From contig NZ_JAFCKH010000012.1 of assembly GCF_018130505.1 (NCBI RefSeq), positions 147,501-211,500 on the forward strand: 64,000 nt of DNA. Reading direction: 5' to 3'. Source of the stretch: Bradyrhizobium tropiciagri. GTDB lineage: Bacteria > Pseudomonadota > Alphaproteobacteria > Rhizobiales > Xanthobacteraceae. Below the pieces are notes generated by a model. That model was given only the letters and a program-made list of their open reading frames with translations, did no database searches and was not told where the DNA came from. A program made the position numbers and the translations under genes. Below, one piece after another: positions 44,228 to 51,956 of the stretch (position 1 is the first letter of the stretch; every line of letters starts with the position of its first letter).

Positions 44228-45610
44228 CTATCCCCAGCGCGTCAGCCGGATCGAAACGATCGTCGCGAGGCCGAACACCACCATCGCACCGCCGACCAGC
44301 GCGAACAACGTCCAGGCCGGGGCGCCGGCGGAGGCGAGCCACCAGCCGCCGATGCCGACCACCAGCAGGCGGATCGTCCCGGCCAGCACCGGCCCGCCGA
44401 CCTTCGCCGCGCCCTGCGAGGAGAAGTAAAGACATACGCCGACGCCGAAGAAGCCAAAGGCGGGACCGGCGAGCGCGAAATAGGACGAGGCCGCGGCGGT
44501 CACGCCGGGATCGCTGGTGAACAGCGAAATCCACAGCGTCGGCTTCAGCGCGACGATGAGTCCGACCAGACCGACCACGAGGCCCGCGACGGTGCCGGCG
44601 GTCCACGCCACCTTGCGCGCCCGCGTCACGAGGCCCGCTCCAACAGCCATGCCGACCATCGGCACCGAGGCGACGCCGACCGCGAATGCGATCGGGATCA
44701 GCAGGAATTCCAGCCGCGAGCCCATGCCGTAGCCGGCCAGCGTCTCGGTGCCGAAGCCGGCCAGGATCTTCGTGAAGATCAGGATGGTCAGCACGCTCTG
44801 CAGCGGCGACAGGCAAGAGATCGCGCCGACCTTGAGGATGTCGACGAACATCGCGCGCTGGAAGCTGAACGCCTTGAAATCGAGCTTCAGGCGGCTGCGG
44901 CCGCTGACGAGATACCAGGCGAGGAAGATCGCGCCGCAGGTGAAGGCGGTGAGCTGGCCGGCGGCGACGCCGCGCATGCCGAGGCTGGGCATGCCGAGCA
45001 AGCCGAGCCCGAACACGCCGCCGACTGCAATCTGGATCAGTGAGACCGCGATCAGCGTCATCGAGGGAATCCGCATGTCGCCGGTGCCACGGACGACGGA
45101 GGCGAGCGTGTTGACCAGCCAGATCGAGATCGCGCCGGAGAACAGCACCTGCGAATAGTGCAGGGATTGCTCGAGCACGCCGCCGCGGCCGCCGAGCAGC
45201 GCATAGAAGTTCTCGCCGAAGGTCAGCATCAGCACGGTGAAGAACAGCCCGGCGCCGGCGCCGATCATCGCCGCATGCAGCGCGAGGTCGGCGGCGCGGT
45301 CGCGCTCGCCGGCGCCGATCGCGCGGCTGATCGCGGACGAGACGCCGCCGCCCATCGCGCCCGCCGACATCATCTGCGTCAGCATCGCGAACGGAAACAC
45401 CAGCGCGATCCCGGCCAGCGGCTCGGTGCCGAGCCGGCCGATATAGGAGGTCTCGGCCACCGCCACCAGCGTCGAGCCGAACATCGCGATGGTGTTGGGG
45501 ACGGCAAGCCGCAGCAGCGTCGGCAGGATCGGCGCGGTCAGCAGCGCGTTGACCGGCACCGTGGGCGCGGTCGCGGCGGGTCGCGCGTCCATCGAGGCTT
45601 CAATGGTCAT
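44228..45610 (-). CDS. MATE family efflux transporter
   Basis: A 460-residue inner-membrane protein with about twelve spans. The family pattern is clear in both halves: LLRLAVPNTIAMFGSTLVAV, LGTEPLAGIALVFPFAMLTQ and, in the second half, FGTETLAGYGMGSRLEFLLI followed by VASVPMVGMAVGAGLVTRAR. MATE proteins export cationic drugs or metabolites in exchange for protons or sodium. The substrate is unknown. It is transcribed alone. Confidence 0.93.
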   Translation of the reverse strand: MTIEASMDARPAATAPTVPVNALLTAPILPTLLRLAVPNTIAMFGSTLVAVAETSYIGRLGTEPLAGIALVFPFAMLTQMMSAGAMGGGVSSAISRAIGAGERDRAADLALHAAMIGAGAGLFFTVLMLTFGENFYALLGGRGGVLEQSLHYSQVLFSGAISIWLVNTLASVVRGTGDMRIPSMTLIAVSLIQIAVGGVFGLGLLGMPSLGMRGVAAGQLTAFTCGAIFLAWYLVSGRSRLKLDFKAFSFQRAMFVDILKVGAISCLSPLQSVLTILIFTKILAGFGTETLAGYGMGSRLEFLLIPIAFAVGVASVPMVGMAVGAGLVTRARKVAWTAGTVAGLVVGLVGLIVALKPTLWISLFTSDPGVTAAASSYFALAGPAFGFFGVGVCLYFSSQGAAKVGGPVLAGTIRLLVVGIGGWWLASAGAPAWTLFALVGGAMVVFGLATIVSIRLTRWG

Positions 45611-45763
45611 GCGCTGCGTGCCTTCGCCTCTGCCGCCTGCGGGAGAGGGGGCGCACTCTGCTCGCCGCGGTTCAAAGTCACGTCGTGAAGCCCGCCGTCA
45701 ATAAATGATACTTAACATATTACGGGCCGCATCGCGTACAGGCCACCTCGCCCCGCGCAGGGG

Positions 45764-46294
45764 TCACCACGGCAGGCCGCATAGGTCGATCTTGCCCTGG
45801 CGCGGGGCGCGGACGATGTCGAAGACGTACGGCGCCATCGCCTCGAAAACCATCGGCCCGGAAGGCTGCTCGCAACGCACCTCGCCGGTGAAGGGATGCC
45901 AGCCGCGCGCCTGGTAGAATGCGTAATTGTGCGGCTCGCAGAATAAGATTGCGAATTTCACCGCATCGTTGGCACGAATGGTGTGTACGGCGGCGTCGAG
46001 CGCGAGCGACGCATAGCCGCGCCGCCGGCAGTCCGCGCGGGTCGAGACCCCGCCGATGCCGCCGACATGCACCTTGTGGCCGTTCCAAATGATGGTCCGG
46101 AAGTAGATACCGACGTGACAGGCGAGGCCGCCGTCGTCGGGCGCGTCGAGCAGCACGCGCAGATCGGCATGCGCCCATTCGATGTTCGCCCAGGGCTGGG
46201 CCTTGGCCGGATCGCGCCGCCACACCGCCTCCAGCAGCGGCTTCGCCTGCGGCCAGGATGCGTCTCCGTTGAGAATGTCGATTTCGATGCTCAT
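45764..46294 (-). CDS. GNAT family N-acetyltransferase
   Basis: A 176-residue acetyltransferase-fold protein. The acetyl-CoA-binding loop follows the fourth strand in VGGIGGVSTRADCRRRGYAS (Q/RxxGxA type). Upstream segments (EWAHADLRVLLDAPDDGGLA; HVGIYFRTIIWNGHKVHVGG) resemble AAC(2')-type aminoglycoside acetyltransferases more than peptide-tail GNATs, but no resistance claim is made. The start (MSIEIDILNG) is the more plausible of two; the 12-codon extension lies in the shared promoter region with sodB, transcribed divergently. Confidence 0.83.
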   Translation of the reverse strand: MSIEIDILNGDASWPQAKPLLEAVWRRDPAKAQPWANIEWAHADLRVLLDAPDDGGLACHVGIYFRTIIWNGHKVHVGGIGGVSTRADCRRRGYASLALDAAVHTIRANDAVKFAILFCEPHNYAFYQARGWHPFTGEVRCEQPSGPMVFEAMAPYVFDIVRAPRQGKIDLCGLPW

Positions 46295-46359
46295 CGTCCC
46301 GGTCCTCGGCTCTGCCGCTCCGTCATACACGATCCGAAAATGCGGTGTTTCTCCGCCGT

Positions 46360-46385
46360 GGAACCTTCTATAAGGGGGACCCGTT
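46360..46385 (+). promoter_or_regulatory. EcfG general stress promoter of sodB
   Basis: GGAAC (46360-46364), 17 bases, CGTT (46382-46385): an exact EcfG consensus, 36 bases before the sodB ATG. Confidence 0.82.
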
Positions 46386-46421
46386 AAGTGTAGTCTCCCA
46401 CCCTCTGTTGGACATTACCCC

Positions 46422-47021
46422 ATGACCTTCACGCTACCCGATCTGCCCTACGCTCACGACGCCCTTGCGCCCTACATGTCCAAGGAAACGCTGGAGTTTC
46501 ACCACGACAAGCATCACCAGGCCTACGTCACCAACGGCAACAACGCGATCAAGGGGACCGAATTCGAAGGCAAGTCCCTCGAGGAGATCGTGAAGGGTTC
46601 GTTCGGCAAGAACGCGGCCGTCTTCAACAATGCAGGTCAGCACTACAACCACATCCATTTCTGGAAGTGGATGAAGCCGAATGGCGGCGGCACCAAGCTG
46701 CCGGGCCGGATCGAGAAGAAGATCAACGAGGACCTCGGCGGCTTCGAGAAGTTCAAGACCGATTTCGCCGCTGCCGGCGCCGGCCAGTTCGGCTCGGGCT
46801 GGGCCTGGCTCCAGGTCAAGGGCGGCAAGCTCGAGATCGCCAAGACCCCGAACGGCGAGAACCCGCTGGTCCACGGCGCGGTGCCGATCCTCGGCGTCGA
46901 CGTCTGGGAGCACTCCTACTACATCGACTACCGCAACCGTCGTCCCGACTATCTCAAGGCGTTCGTCGAGAACCTGATCAACTGGGACTACGTCGACGAG
47001 ATGTTCGGCAAGGCCGGCTGA
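46422..47021 (+). CDS. sodB: Superoxide dismutase, iron/manganese type
   Basis: A 199-residue cytoplasmic superoxide dismutase. Metal ligands are all present: His27 (LEFHHDKHHQAY), His77 (NNAGQHYNHIHFW), and the pair in VPILGVDVWEHSYYIDY. The motif NHIHFW replaces the more common NHTFYW. Gln73 in the second block points to the iron form. The transcript probably starts from the exact EcfG promoter upstream, tying it to the general stress response, and ends at the hairpin near 47132. Confidence 0.95.
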   Translation: MTFTLPDLPYAHDALAPYMSKETLEFHHDKHHQAYVTNGNNAIKGTEFEGKSLEEIVKGSFGKNAAVFNNAGQHYNHIHFWKWMKPNGGGTKLPGRIEKKINEDLGGFEKFKTDFAAAGAGQFGSGWAWLQVKGGKLEIAKTPNGENPLVHGAVPILGVDVWEHSYYIDYRNRRPDYLKAFVENLINWDYVDEMFGKAG

Positions 47022-47033
47022 TCGCGCGGCGTT

Positions 47034-47114
47034 GTCATTCCGGGGCAGCCCGCAGGGCTGAACCCGGAAGCTCGAGATTCCGGGTTCGATGCTTTGCATC
47101 GCCCCGGAATGACG
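47034..47114. repeat. Intergenic palindromic repeat, GTCATTCCGG family
   Basis: GTCATTCCGGGGCAGC and GCATCGCCCCGGAATGAC enclose AACCCGGAAGCTCG / CGAGATTCCGGGTT. Same family as 4081-4186. Confidence 0.75.
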
Positions 47115-47131
47115 ATGAGAGAGTTTTGGAG

Positions 47132-47159
47132 AAGGGCGGCAGCTGCAACTGCCGCCCTT
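47132..47159 (+). terminator. Probable terminator between sodB and crcB
   Basis: An 11-bp stem AAGGGCGGCAG / CTGCCGCCCTT with loop CTGCAA, followed by a short T-rich stretch (TCTGTCTC). The T-run is weak. Confidence 0.6.
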
Positions 47160-47208
47160 TCTGTCTCTGCGCCTTGCGATAGTCCCGCCCTTGCGGCACA
47201 AACCCCGC

Positions 47209-47595
47209 ATGGGGCAACTCACCGGCTATCTCCTCGTCTTCTTCGGCGGCGGTCTCGGCGCGACGCTGCGCCATCTGATCAATCTCACCTGCGCGCGCTG
47301 CATCGGCACCGCGTTTCCCTGGGGCACCTTCATCATCAACATCACGGGTTCGACCGTGATGGGCCTGATCGCCGGCTATCTCGCCTTCAAGGGCGAGGCC
47401 TCGCAGCCCTGGCGGCTGTTCCTGATGACCGGGATCCTCGGCGGCTACACGACATTCTCAGCCTTCTCACTCGATACCGCGCTGCTGTACGAGCGCGGCG
47501 AACTTGGGCTGGCGGCGCTCTATGTGGTGGGCTCGGTGGTGCTGTCGATCGCCGGCCTGTTCGCGGGCCTGGCGATCGTGCGGCATCTGACGTGA
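47209..47595 (+). CDS. crcB: Fluoride efflux channel CrcB/Fluc
   Basis: A 128-residue inner-membrane protein with four spans, matching CrcB: GGGLGATLRHLINLTCARCI, FPWGTFIINITGSTVMGLI, the central GILGGYTTFSAFSLDT and a C-terminal VGSVVLSIAGLFAGLAIV. It forms dual-topology dimers that expel fluoride. The family motifs (GTFxxNxxG, GxxGGxTTFSTF) are well kept. The ATG at 47209 was preferred over a TTG six codons earlier. I looked for a fluoride riboswitch upstream and did not find one. Confidence 0.93.
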   Translation: MGQLTGYLLVFFGGGLGATLRHLINLTCARCIGTAFPWGTFIINITGSTVMGLIAGYLAFKGEASQPWRLFLMTGILGGYTTFSAFSLDTALLYERGELGLAALYVVGSVVLSIAGLFAGLAIVRHLT

Positions 47596-47646
47596 GCTTG
47601 CCGTCATTCCGGACGCCGTTGCGCAGCGTCGAGCCCATTCTCAACT

Positions 47647-47749
47647 GTCATCGCCCGGCTTGACCGGGCGATCCAGTACGCCGCGGCCTATCCGCTCAAG
47701 CACGACTGCCTCTGGAATACTGGATCGCCCGGTCAAGCCGGGCGATGAC
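47647..47749. repeat. Intergenic palindromic repeat, GTCATCGCCCGG family
   Basis: GTCATCGCCCGGCTTGACCG opens and CGGTCAAGCCGGGCGATGAC closes the element, with inner GGGCGATCCAGTA / TACTGGATCGCCC. A minimal copy lies at 60694-60722. Confidence 0.8.
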
Positions 47750-48138
47750 ACCGCGTTTGTGTGGTGGGCGATCGGGCAACAAACTCGCTGTCTCCCTGGC
47801 CTTCGCCAGGACGACGGCGGGGGGTGCTTGCCGTCTCGCCGACCGCCCCGCCCGGGAACCCGCCAACCGCCTCCGCCACCGGCATTTCCAGCCCCAGAAT
47901 TTCCCTTTGGTAACCTCGCCTTAACTATGATTAGCGTTTGGTTAGGGGCGGAATGACGCGTGAAAAGCCCTCGTTTTGACATGTTGGCAGGGGAAGCAGG
48001 GCCCGGCTTTGGACGGGCCCCCCATGCGACAAATGTAAAAGGCTCTTGCGCAGTCTTTGCCGCGCCCGGCGCGGCCGTGGAACCGGTGCCGATTGCGGCC
48101 CGCCTGTTTGGGACACTTGCGTTGAGAGGATATTGCCG
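47750..48138. other. Gene-free region upstream of tolQ
   Basis: No gene is convincing here; ybgC, which often precedes tolQ, is absent. It must hold the tol promoter. TTGACA at 47976-47981 is present but no matching -10 is seen at the right spacing. A GGGCCCG...CGGGCCC hairpin lies near 47999-48020. Confidence 0.45.
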
Positions 48139-48852
48139 ATGAATCCCGCCGACGTGGCTCAGTCAGCTCTGCCCCTGGCATCGAGCGATGTGTCGCTGAT
48201 CGCGCTGTTTTGGCAGGCTCACTGGGTCGTCAAATGCGTGATGTTGGGACTTTTGTCCTGCTCGGTCTGGGTCTGGGCGATCGCGATCGACAAGATCCTG
48301 CTGTACGGGCGCACCAAGCGGGCCATGGACCGCTTCGAGCAGGCGTTCTGGTCCGGACAGTCGATCGAGGAACTGTACCGGTCGCTGTCGGCCAAGCCGA
48401 CGCAGTCGATGGCCGCCTGTTTCGTTGCTGCAATGCGGGAGTGGAAACGCTCCTTCGAGAGCCAGACGCGGTCCTTTGCCGGCCTGCAGGCCCGGATCGA
48501 GAAGGTCATGAACGTCTCGATCGCCCGCGAGGTGGAGCGGCTGGAGCGGCGCCTGCTGGTGCTGGCCACCGTCGGCTCGGCCGGGCCTTTCGTGGGCCTG
48601 TTCGGCACCGTCTGGGGCATCATGTCGAGCTTCCAGTCGATCGCGGCCTCGAAAAACACCTCCTTGGCGGTGGTGGCCCCCGGCATCGCCGAGGCGCTGT
48701 TTGCCACCGCAATCGGCCTGATCGCCGCAATTCCGGCGACAATTTTCTACAATAAGTTCACCTCGGAGGTGAACCGGCAGGCCGCGCGCCTGGAAGGGTT
48801 CGCCGACGAGTTCTCCGCCATCCTGTCGCGTCAGATCGACGAGCGGGCATGA
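48139..48852 (+). CDS. tolQ: Tol-Pal system protein TolQ
   Basis: A 237-residue inner-membrane protein with three spans, part of the proton-driven TolQ-TolR motor that energises TolA and keeps the outer membrane constricted at division. Conserved regions are LLSCSVWVWAIAIDKILLYG in the first span, the long cytoplasmic loop, TVGSAGPFVGLFGTVWGIMS and GIAEALFATAIGLIAAIPAT in the later spans. GAGAGGATATTGCCG precedes the ATG. It heads the tol block. A 49-bp repeat separates it from tolR. Confidence 0.95.
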   Translation: MNPADVAQSALPLASSDVSLIALFWQAHWVVKCVMLGLLSCSVWVWAIAIDKILLYGRTKRAMDRFEQAFWSGQSIEELYRSLSAKPTQSMAACFVAAMREWKRSFESQTRSFAGLQARIEKVMNVSIAREVERLERRLLVLATVGSAGPFVGLFGTVWGIMSSFQSIAASKNTSLAVVAPGIAEALFATAIGLIAAIPATIFYNKFTSEVNRQAARLEGFADEFSAILSRQIDERA

Positions 48853-48853
48853 C

Positions 48854-48902
48854 GAGCATGATCCGGAAAAGTGGCAGCCGGTTTTCCGAGAAGATCATGC
48901 TC
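48854..48902. repeat. 49-bp palindromic element between tolQ and tolR
   Basis: Begins GAGCATGATCCGGAAAAGTG, ends GAGAAGATCATGCTC, the second copy of the element at 9825-9873. It begins directly behind the tolQ stop, inside the operon, so it must be transcribed and can fold into a hairpin. Confidence 0.85.
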
Positions 48903-48943
48903 CAGGAAAAGAGCGTGATGGCCAGTACTGCGAGCGCACGATC

Positions 48944-49411
48944 ATGGCGATGAGCATGGCAGGGTCCGGCGGTGGCGGGCGTCGCCGCGGCGGACGCAAG
49001 CCGGTGATGGCCGAGATCAACGTCACGCCGATGGTCGACGTGATGCTGGTGCTGCTGATCATCTTCATGGTGGCGGCGCCGCTGATGACGTCGAACATCG
49101 ATATCGACCTGCCGGTCGCCAGCGGCGGCAAGTCGATATCGTCGAACCAGCCGCCGCTGACGCTCTCGGTGAAGCGTACCAACGGCAGTTGCAACTCGAA
49201 CATCGATCTCTATCTCGGCGACGCGCCGGTTACGGCGGCCGATTTTCCTGCCAAGATCAAGGCGATCGGGGATGCCCGGTCGGAAGCTGAAAGAGTGGTC
49301 TATCTCCGTGGCGACAAGGACGTCTGTTACACGGATATGATGAAATTGCTTGGTGAGGTCCGGGCCGCGGGATTCAAGGCGAATATCGTCATCATCCCGG
49401 AAGGCGGTTAA
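48944..49411 (+). CDS. tolR: Tol-Pal system protein TolR
   Basis: A 155-residue bitopic protein of the ExbD/TolR family. After a glycine- and arginine-rich start (MAMSMAGSGGGGRRRGGRKP) the single span reads EINVTPMVDVMLVLLIIFMV, with the proton-carrying aspartate (VDVMLVL). The periplasmic domain follows (DIDLPVASGGKS, VYLRGDKDVCYTDMMKLLG). It includes two cysteines (SCN and VCY) that may form a disulfide. An internal ATG three codons on is a possible alternative start. Confidence 0.95.
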   Translation: MAMSMAGSGGGGRRRGGRKPVMAEINVTPMVDVMLVLLIIFMVAAPLMTSNIDIDLPVASGGKSISSNQPPLTLSVKRTNGSCNSNIDLYLGDAPVTAADFPAKIKAIGDARSEAERVVYLRGDKDVCYTDMMKLLGEVRAAGFKANIVIIPEGG

Positions 49412-49445
49412 CCACCATGTTCGGCAAGGCACGGGGAAGCCTGAC

Positions 49446-50378
49446 TTGAAGGTCAAGGTCGACAAGACGCTGGCGGCATCGATTGTCCTGCACGTCCTCG
49501 TGATCGGGTGGGGCCTCGTGTCGTTTTCGACCAAGGCCTTCGTGATGCCGGAAGAGGAGACGGTCGCGGTCGACGTGATCTCCTCCGACCAGCTCTCCCA
49601 TGTCATGGCCGGCCAGAAGGACGGCAAGAAGGAAAATCCCAAGCCGCTGGTCGAGAAGGTCGCCGAGGCCAAGCCGGTCGACGACACCGTCGGCAAGATC
49701 GAGGACAAGAAGCCGCCGGTCGTGACCGACACCGCGCCCGCGCCGAGCCCGAAGGTCGAGAAGCCGGAAGAGAAGAAGCCGGACCCGCCGAAGAAGGTCG
49801 AGAACAAGCCGAAGGAAGAGCCGAAGCCGGTCGAGAAGAAGCCCGATCCGGTGAAGCCCGACCCGATCGCCGAAGCGATCAAGAAGGAAGAGAAGAAGCC
49901 GCCGCCGAAGCCGGTGCAGCAGGCCGCCAAGCCGCCGCCGGAGCAGAAGCCGAAGGAGCGCACCTTCGACCAGAGCAAGATCGCAGCGCTGCTCGACAAG
50001 CGCGATCCGACGCACGCCGCGGTGACCGGCGATGCGCTGAACGCCAACGCCGCGCTCGGTACCGCGAAAGGCAAGGCCGCCGACAATTCCGCGACCTGGG
50101 GCGCGATGTTCAAGCAGCAGGTCGAGCGCTGCTGGAAGAAGCCCTATGGCGGCATCGAAGCGCAACAGACCGAGGTCTCGTTCGCGATCAAGCTGAAGCG
50201 CGACGGATCGCTCGAAGGCATGCCGGTGCCGGAAGGCACGGCCGGGACGCCCTATCTGCGCGTCTATCAGGAGAGCGCCCTGCGGGCGATCATCGCATGC
50301 CAGCCGTACAATTTGCCGGCCGCCTTTTTCGACGAGTGGAAGTATTTCGCGCCGGTGTTCACGGAGCGAAAGTCCTGA
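49446..50378 (+). CDS. tolA: Tol-Pal system protein TolA
   Basis: A 310-residue protein bridging the inner and outer membranes. It has an N-terminal span ([19 protein letters not shown]), a long lysine/proline/glutamate-rich middle ([20 protein letters not shown] style repeats, about residues 60-190) and a C-terminal TonB/TolA globular domain with [19 protein letters not shown]. The start is unusual: TTG at 49446 with GGGGAAG six bases before. It overlaps the TGA of an 11-codon reading frame ([10 protein letters not shown]) that starts at 49417 with its own ribosome-binding site. Confidence 0.9.
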   Translation: MKVKVDKTLAASIVLHVLVIGWGLVSFSTKAFVMPEEETVAVDVISSDQLSHVMAGQKDGKKENPKPLVEKVAEAKPVDDTVGKIEDKKPPVVTDTAPAPSPKVEKPEEKKPDPPKKVENKPKEEPKPVEKKPDPVKPDPIAEAIKKEEKKPPPKPVQQAAKPPPEQKPKERTFDQSKIAALLDKRDPTHAAVTGDALNANAALGTAKGKAADNSATWGAMFKQQVERCWKKPYGGIEAQQTEVSFAIKLKRDGSLEGMPVPEGTAGTPYLRVYQESALRAIIACQPYNLPAAFFDEWKYFAPVFTERKS

Positions 50379-50424
50379 GGACAGTTGCGGCTGGGCCGAT
50401 ATCCAACAAAGTTGCAGACAGACA

Positions 50425-51777
50425 ATGACCGACAGCGATGATTTGCGAGTGATGAGATTTCGCCCGAACCGCCGACAGATGATTTCCGGAATGGCTGCAC
50501 TTGGCGCGCTGATCGGAAGCCGCAGCGCTCTGGCGCAGAAAAAGGTGATCGTTCAGGAGGGCGACTTCGCCCCGGTGCCGATCGCGATCCCGAATTTCAC
50601 TGCCGGCACGCCTGGCGATACCGAAGTCGGTGCCGGCGTCGCGCAGGTGATCACCAACAACCTCAAGCGCAGCGGATTGTTCGCGCCGATCGACCAGGCC
50701 GCCTATCTCGAGAAGTCGATCAACTTCGACGTGGCGCCGAACTTCAACAATTGGAAGAGCATCAACGCGCAGGCACTGTTGACGGGCCGCATGACGCGGC
50801 AGGGCAGCGGCCGCGTCAAGGCCGAGTTCCGGCTCTGGGACGTCAACACCGGCCAGCAGCTTGCCGGCCAGCAATACGATACCTCGGCCGAGTTCTGGCG
50901 GCGTATCGCCCACATCATCTCCGATCAGGTTTATGAGCGGATGACCGGCGAGAAGGGCTATTTCGACACCCGCGTTGTGTTCGTCGACGAGAGCGGCTCC
51001 GCGCAGCGCCGCGTCAAGCGGCTGACGCTGATGGACCAGGACGGCGCCAATGTGCGCTATCTGACCCGCGGCTCGGATCTGGTGCTGACGCCGCGTTTCT
51101 CGCCGTCGACCCAGGAGATCACCTATATGGAGTTCGGGCAGGGCGACCCGCGGGTCTACCTGCTCAACATCGAGACCGGCCAGCGCGAGATCGTCGGCAA
51201 CTTCCCCGGCATGTCGTTCTCGCCGCGCTTCTCGCCCGACGGCCAGCGCATCATCATGAGCCTGCAGCAGGGCGGCAACTCGAACCTGTTCGTGATGGAC
51301 CTGCGCTCCAAGGCGATGACGCGGCTGACCGACACGCCGGCGATCGACACCTCGCCGTCCTACGCACCGGACGGCTCGCGGCTGTGCTTCGAATCCGATC
51401 GCGGCGGCAAGCCGCAGATCTATGTGATGCCGGCCACCGGTGGCCAGGCGCAGCGCATCTCGTTCGGTGACGGCAGCTATTCGACCCCGGTGTGGTCGCC
51501 GCGCGGCGACTACATCGCCTTCACCAAGCAGGGCGGCGGGCAGTTCGCGATCGGCATCATGAAGACCGACGGCAGTGGCGAGCGCATCCTGACCTCGGGC
51601 TTCCACAATGAGGGCCCGACCTTCGCGCCGAACGGGCGGGTCGTGATGTTCTTCCGCGATCCCGGCGGGAACAGCGGGCCGTCGCTCTATACGATCGATG
51701 TTTCCGGCCGCAACGAACTCCGCGTGCCGACGCCGGGCTTTGCCTCCGATCCCGCCTGGTCGCCGCTGCTGTCCTGA
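50425..51777 (+). CDS. tolB: Tol-Pal system beta-propeller protein TolB
   Basis: A 450-residue periplasmic protein that links Pal and the Tol motor. A two-arginine signal region ([20 protein letters not shown]) ends at SALA-QK. The N-terminal alpha/beta domain ([13 protein letters not shown]) is followed by a six-bladed propeller with repeated blades such as [33 protein letters not shown] and [18 protein letters not shown]. Start uncertain: ATG at 50425 is used; the ATG nine codons later is possible. It follows tolA by 46 bases. Confidence 0.95.
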   Translation: MTDSDDLRVMRFRPNRRQMISGMAALGALIGSRSALAQKKVIVQEGDFAPVPIAIPNFTAGTPGDTEVGAGVAQVITNNLKRSGLFAPIDQAAYLEKSINFDVAPNFNNWKSINAQALLTGRMTRQGSGRVKAEFRLWDVNTGQQLAGQQYDTSAEFWRRIAHIISDQVYERMTGEKGYFDTRVVFVDESGSAQRRVKRLTLMDQDGANVRYLTRGSDLVLTPRFSPSTQEITYMEFGQGDPRVYLLNIETGQREIVGNFPGMSFSPRFSPDGQRIIMSLQQGGNSNLFVMDLRSKAMTRLTDTPAIDTSPSYAPDGSRLCFESDRGGKPQIYVMPATGGQAQRISFGDGSYSTPVWSPRGDYIAFTKQGGGQFAIGIMKTDGSGERILTSGFHNEGPTFAPNGRVVMFFRDPGGNSGPSLYTIDVSGRNELRVPTPGFASDPAWSPLLS

Positions 51778-51956
51778 GACAGTATGTCCGGGTAACCACG
51801 GTGTCAGGCGGCAGTTCTCACCTAGCGCACTGATTTCCGTGGTGAATTTTCGGTCTCTCGAGGACGCGGCAAGGACTCGCTAACGATATTCCCTCAGAAA
51901 GACTTCATCTGCGATCGGTAAGAGTTGCGACCTGAATAGGACGCGTAAACCGGCCG

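Noticed and set aside
47132-47208. Possible fluoride riboswitch ahead of crcB
   Set aside because: The conserved riboswitch sequence blocks are not visible; the hairpin there has the form of a terminator for sodB.
47976-48000. TTGACA as a sigma-70 promoter for tolQ
   Set aside because: No -10-like hexamer at the right spacing; kept only as a remark.
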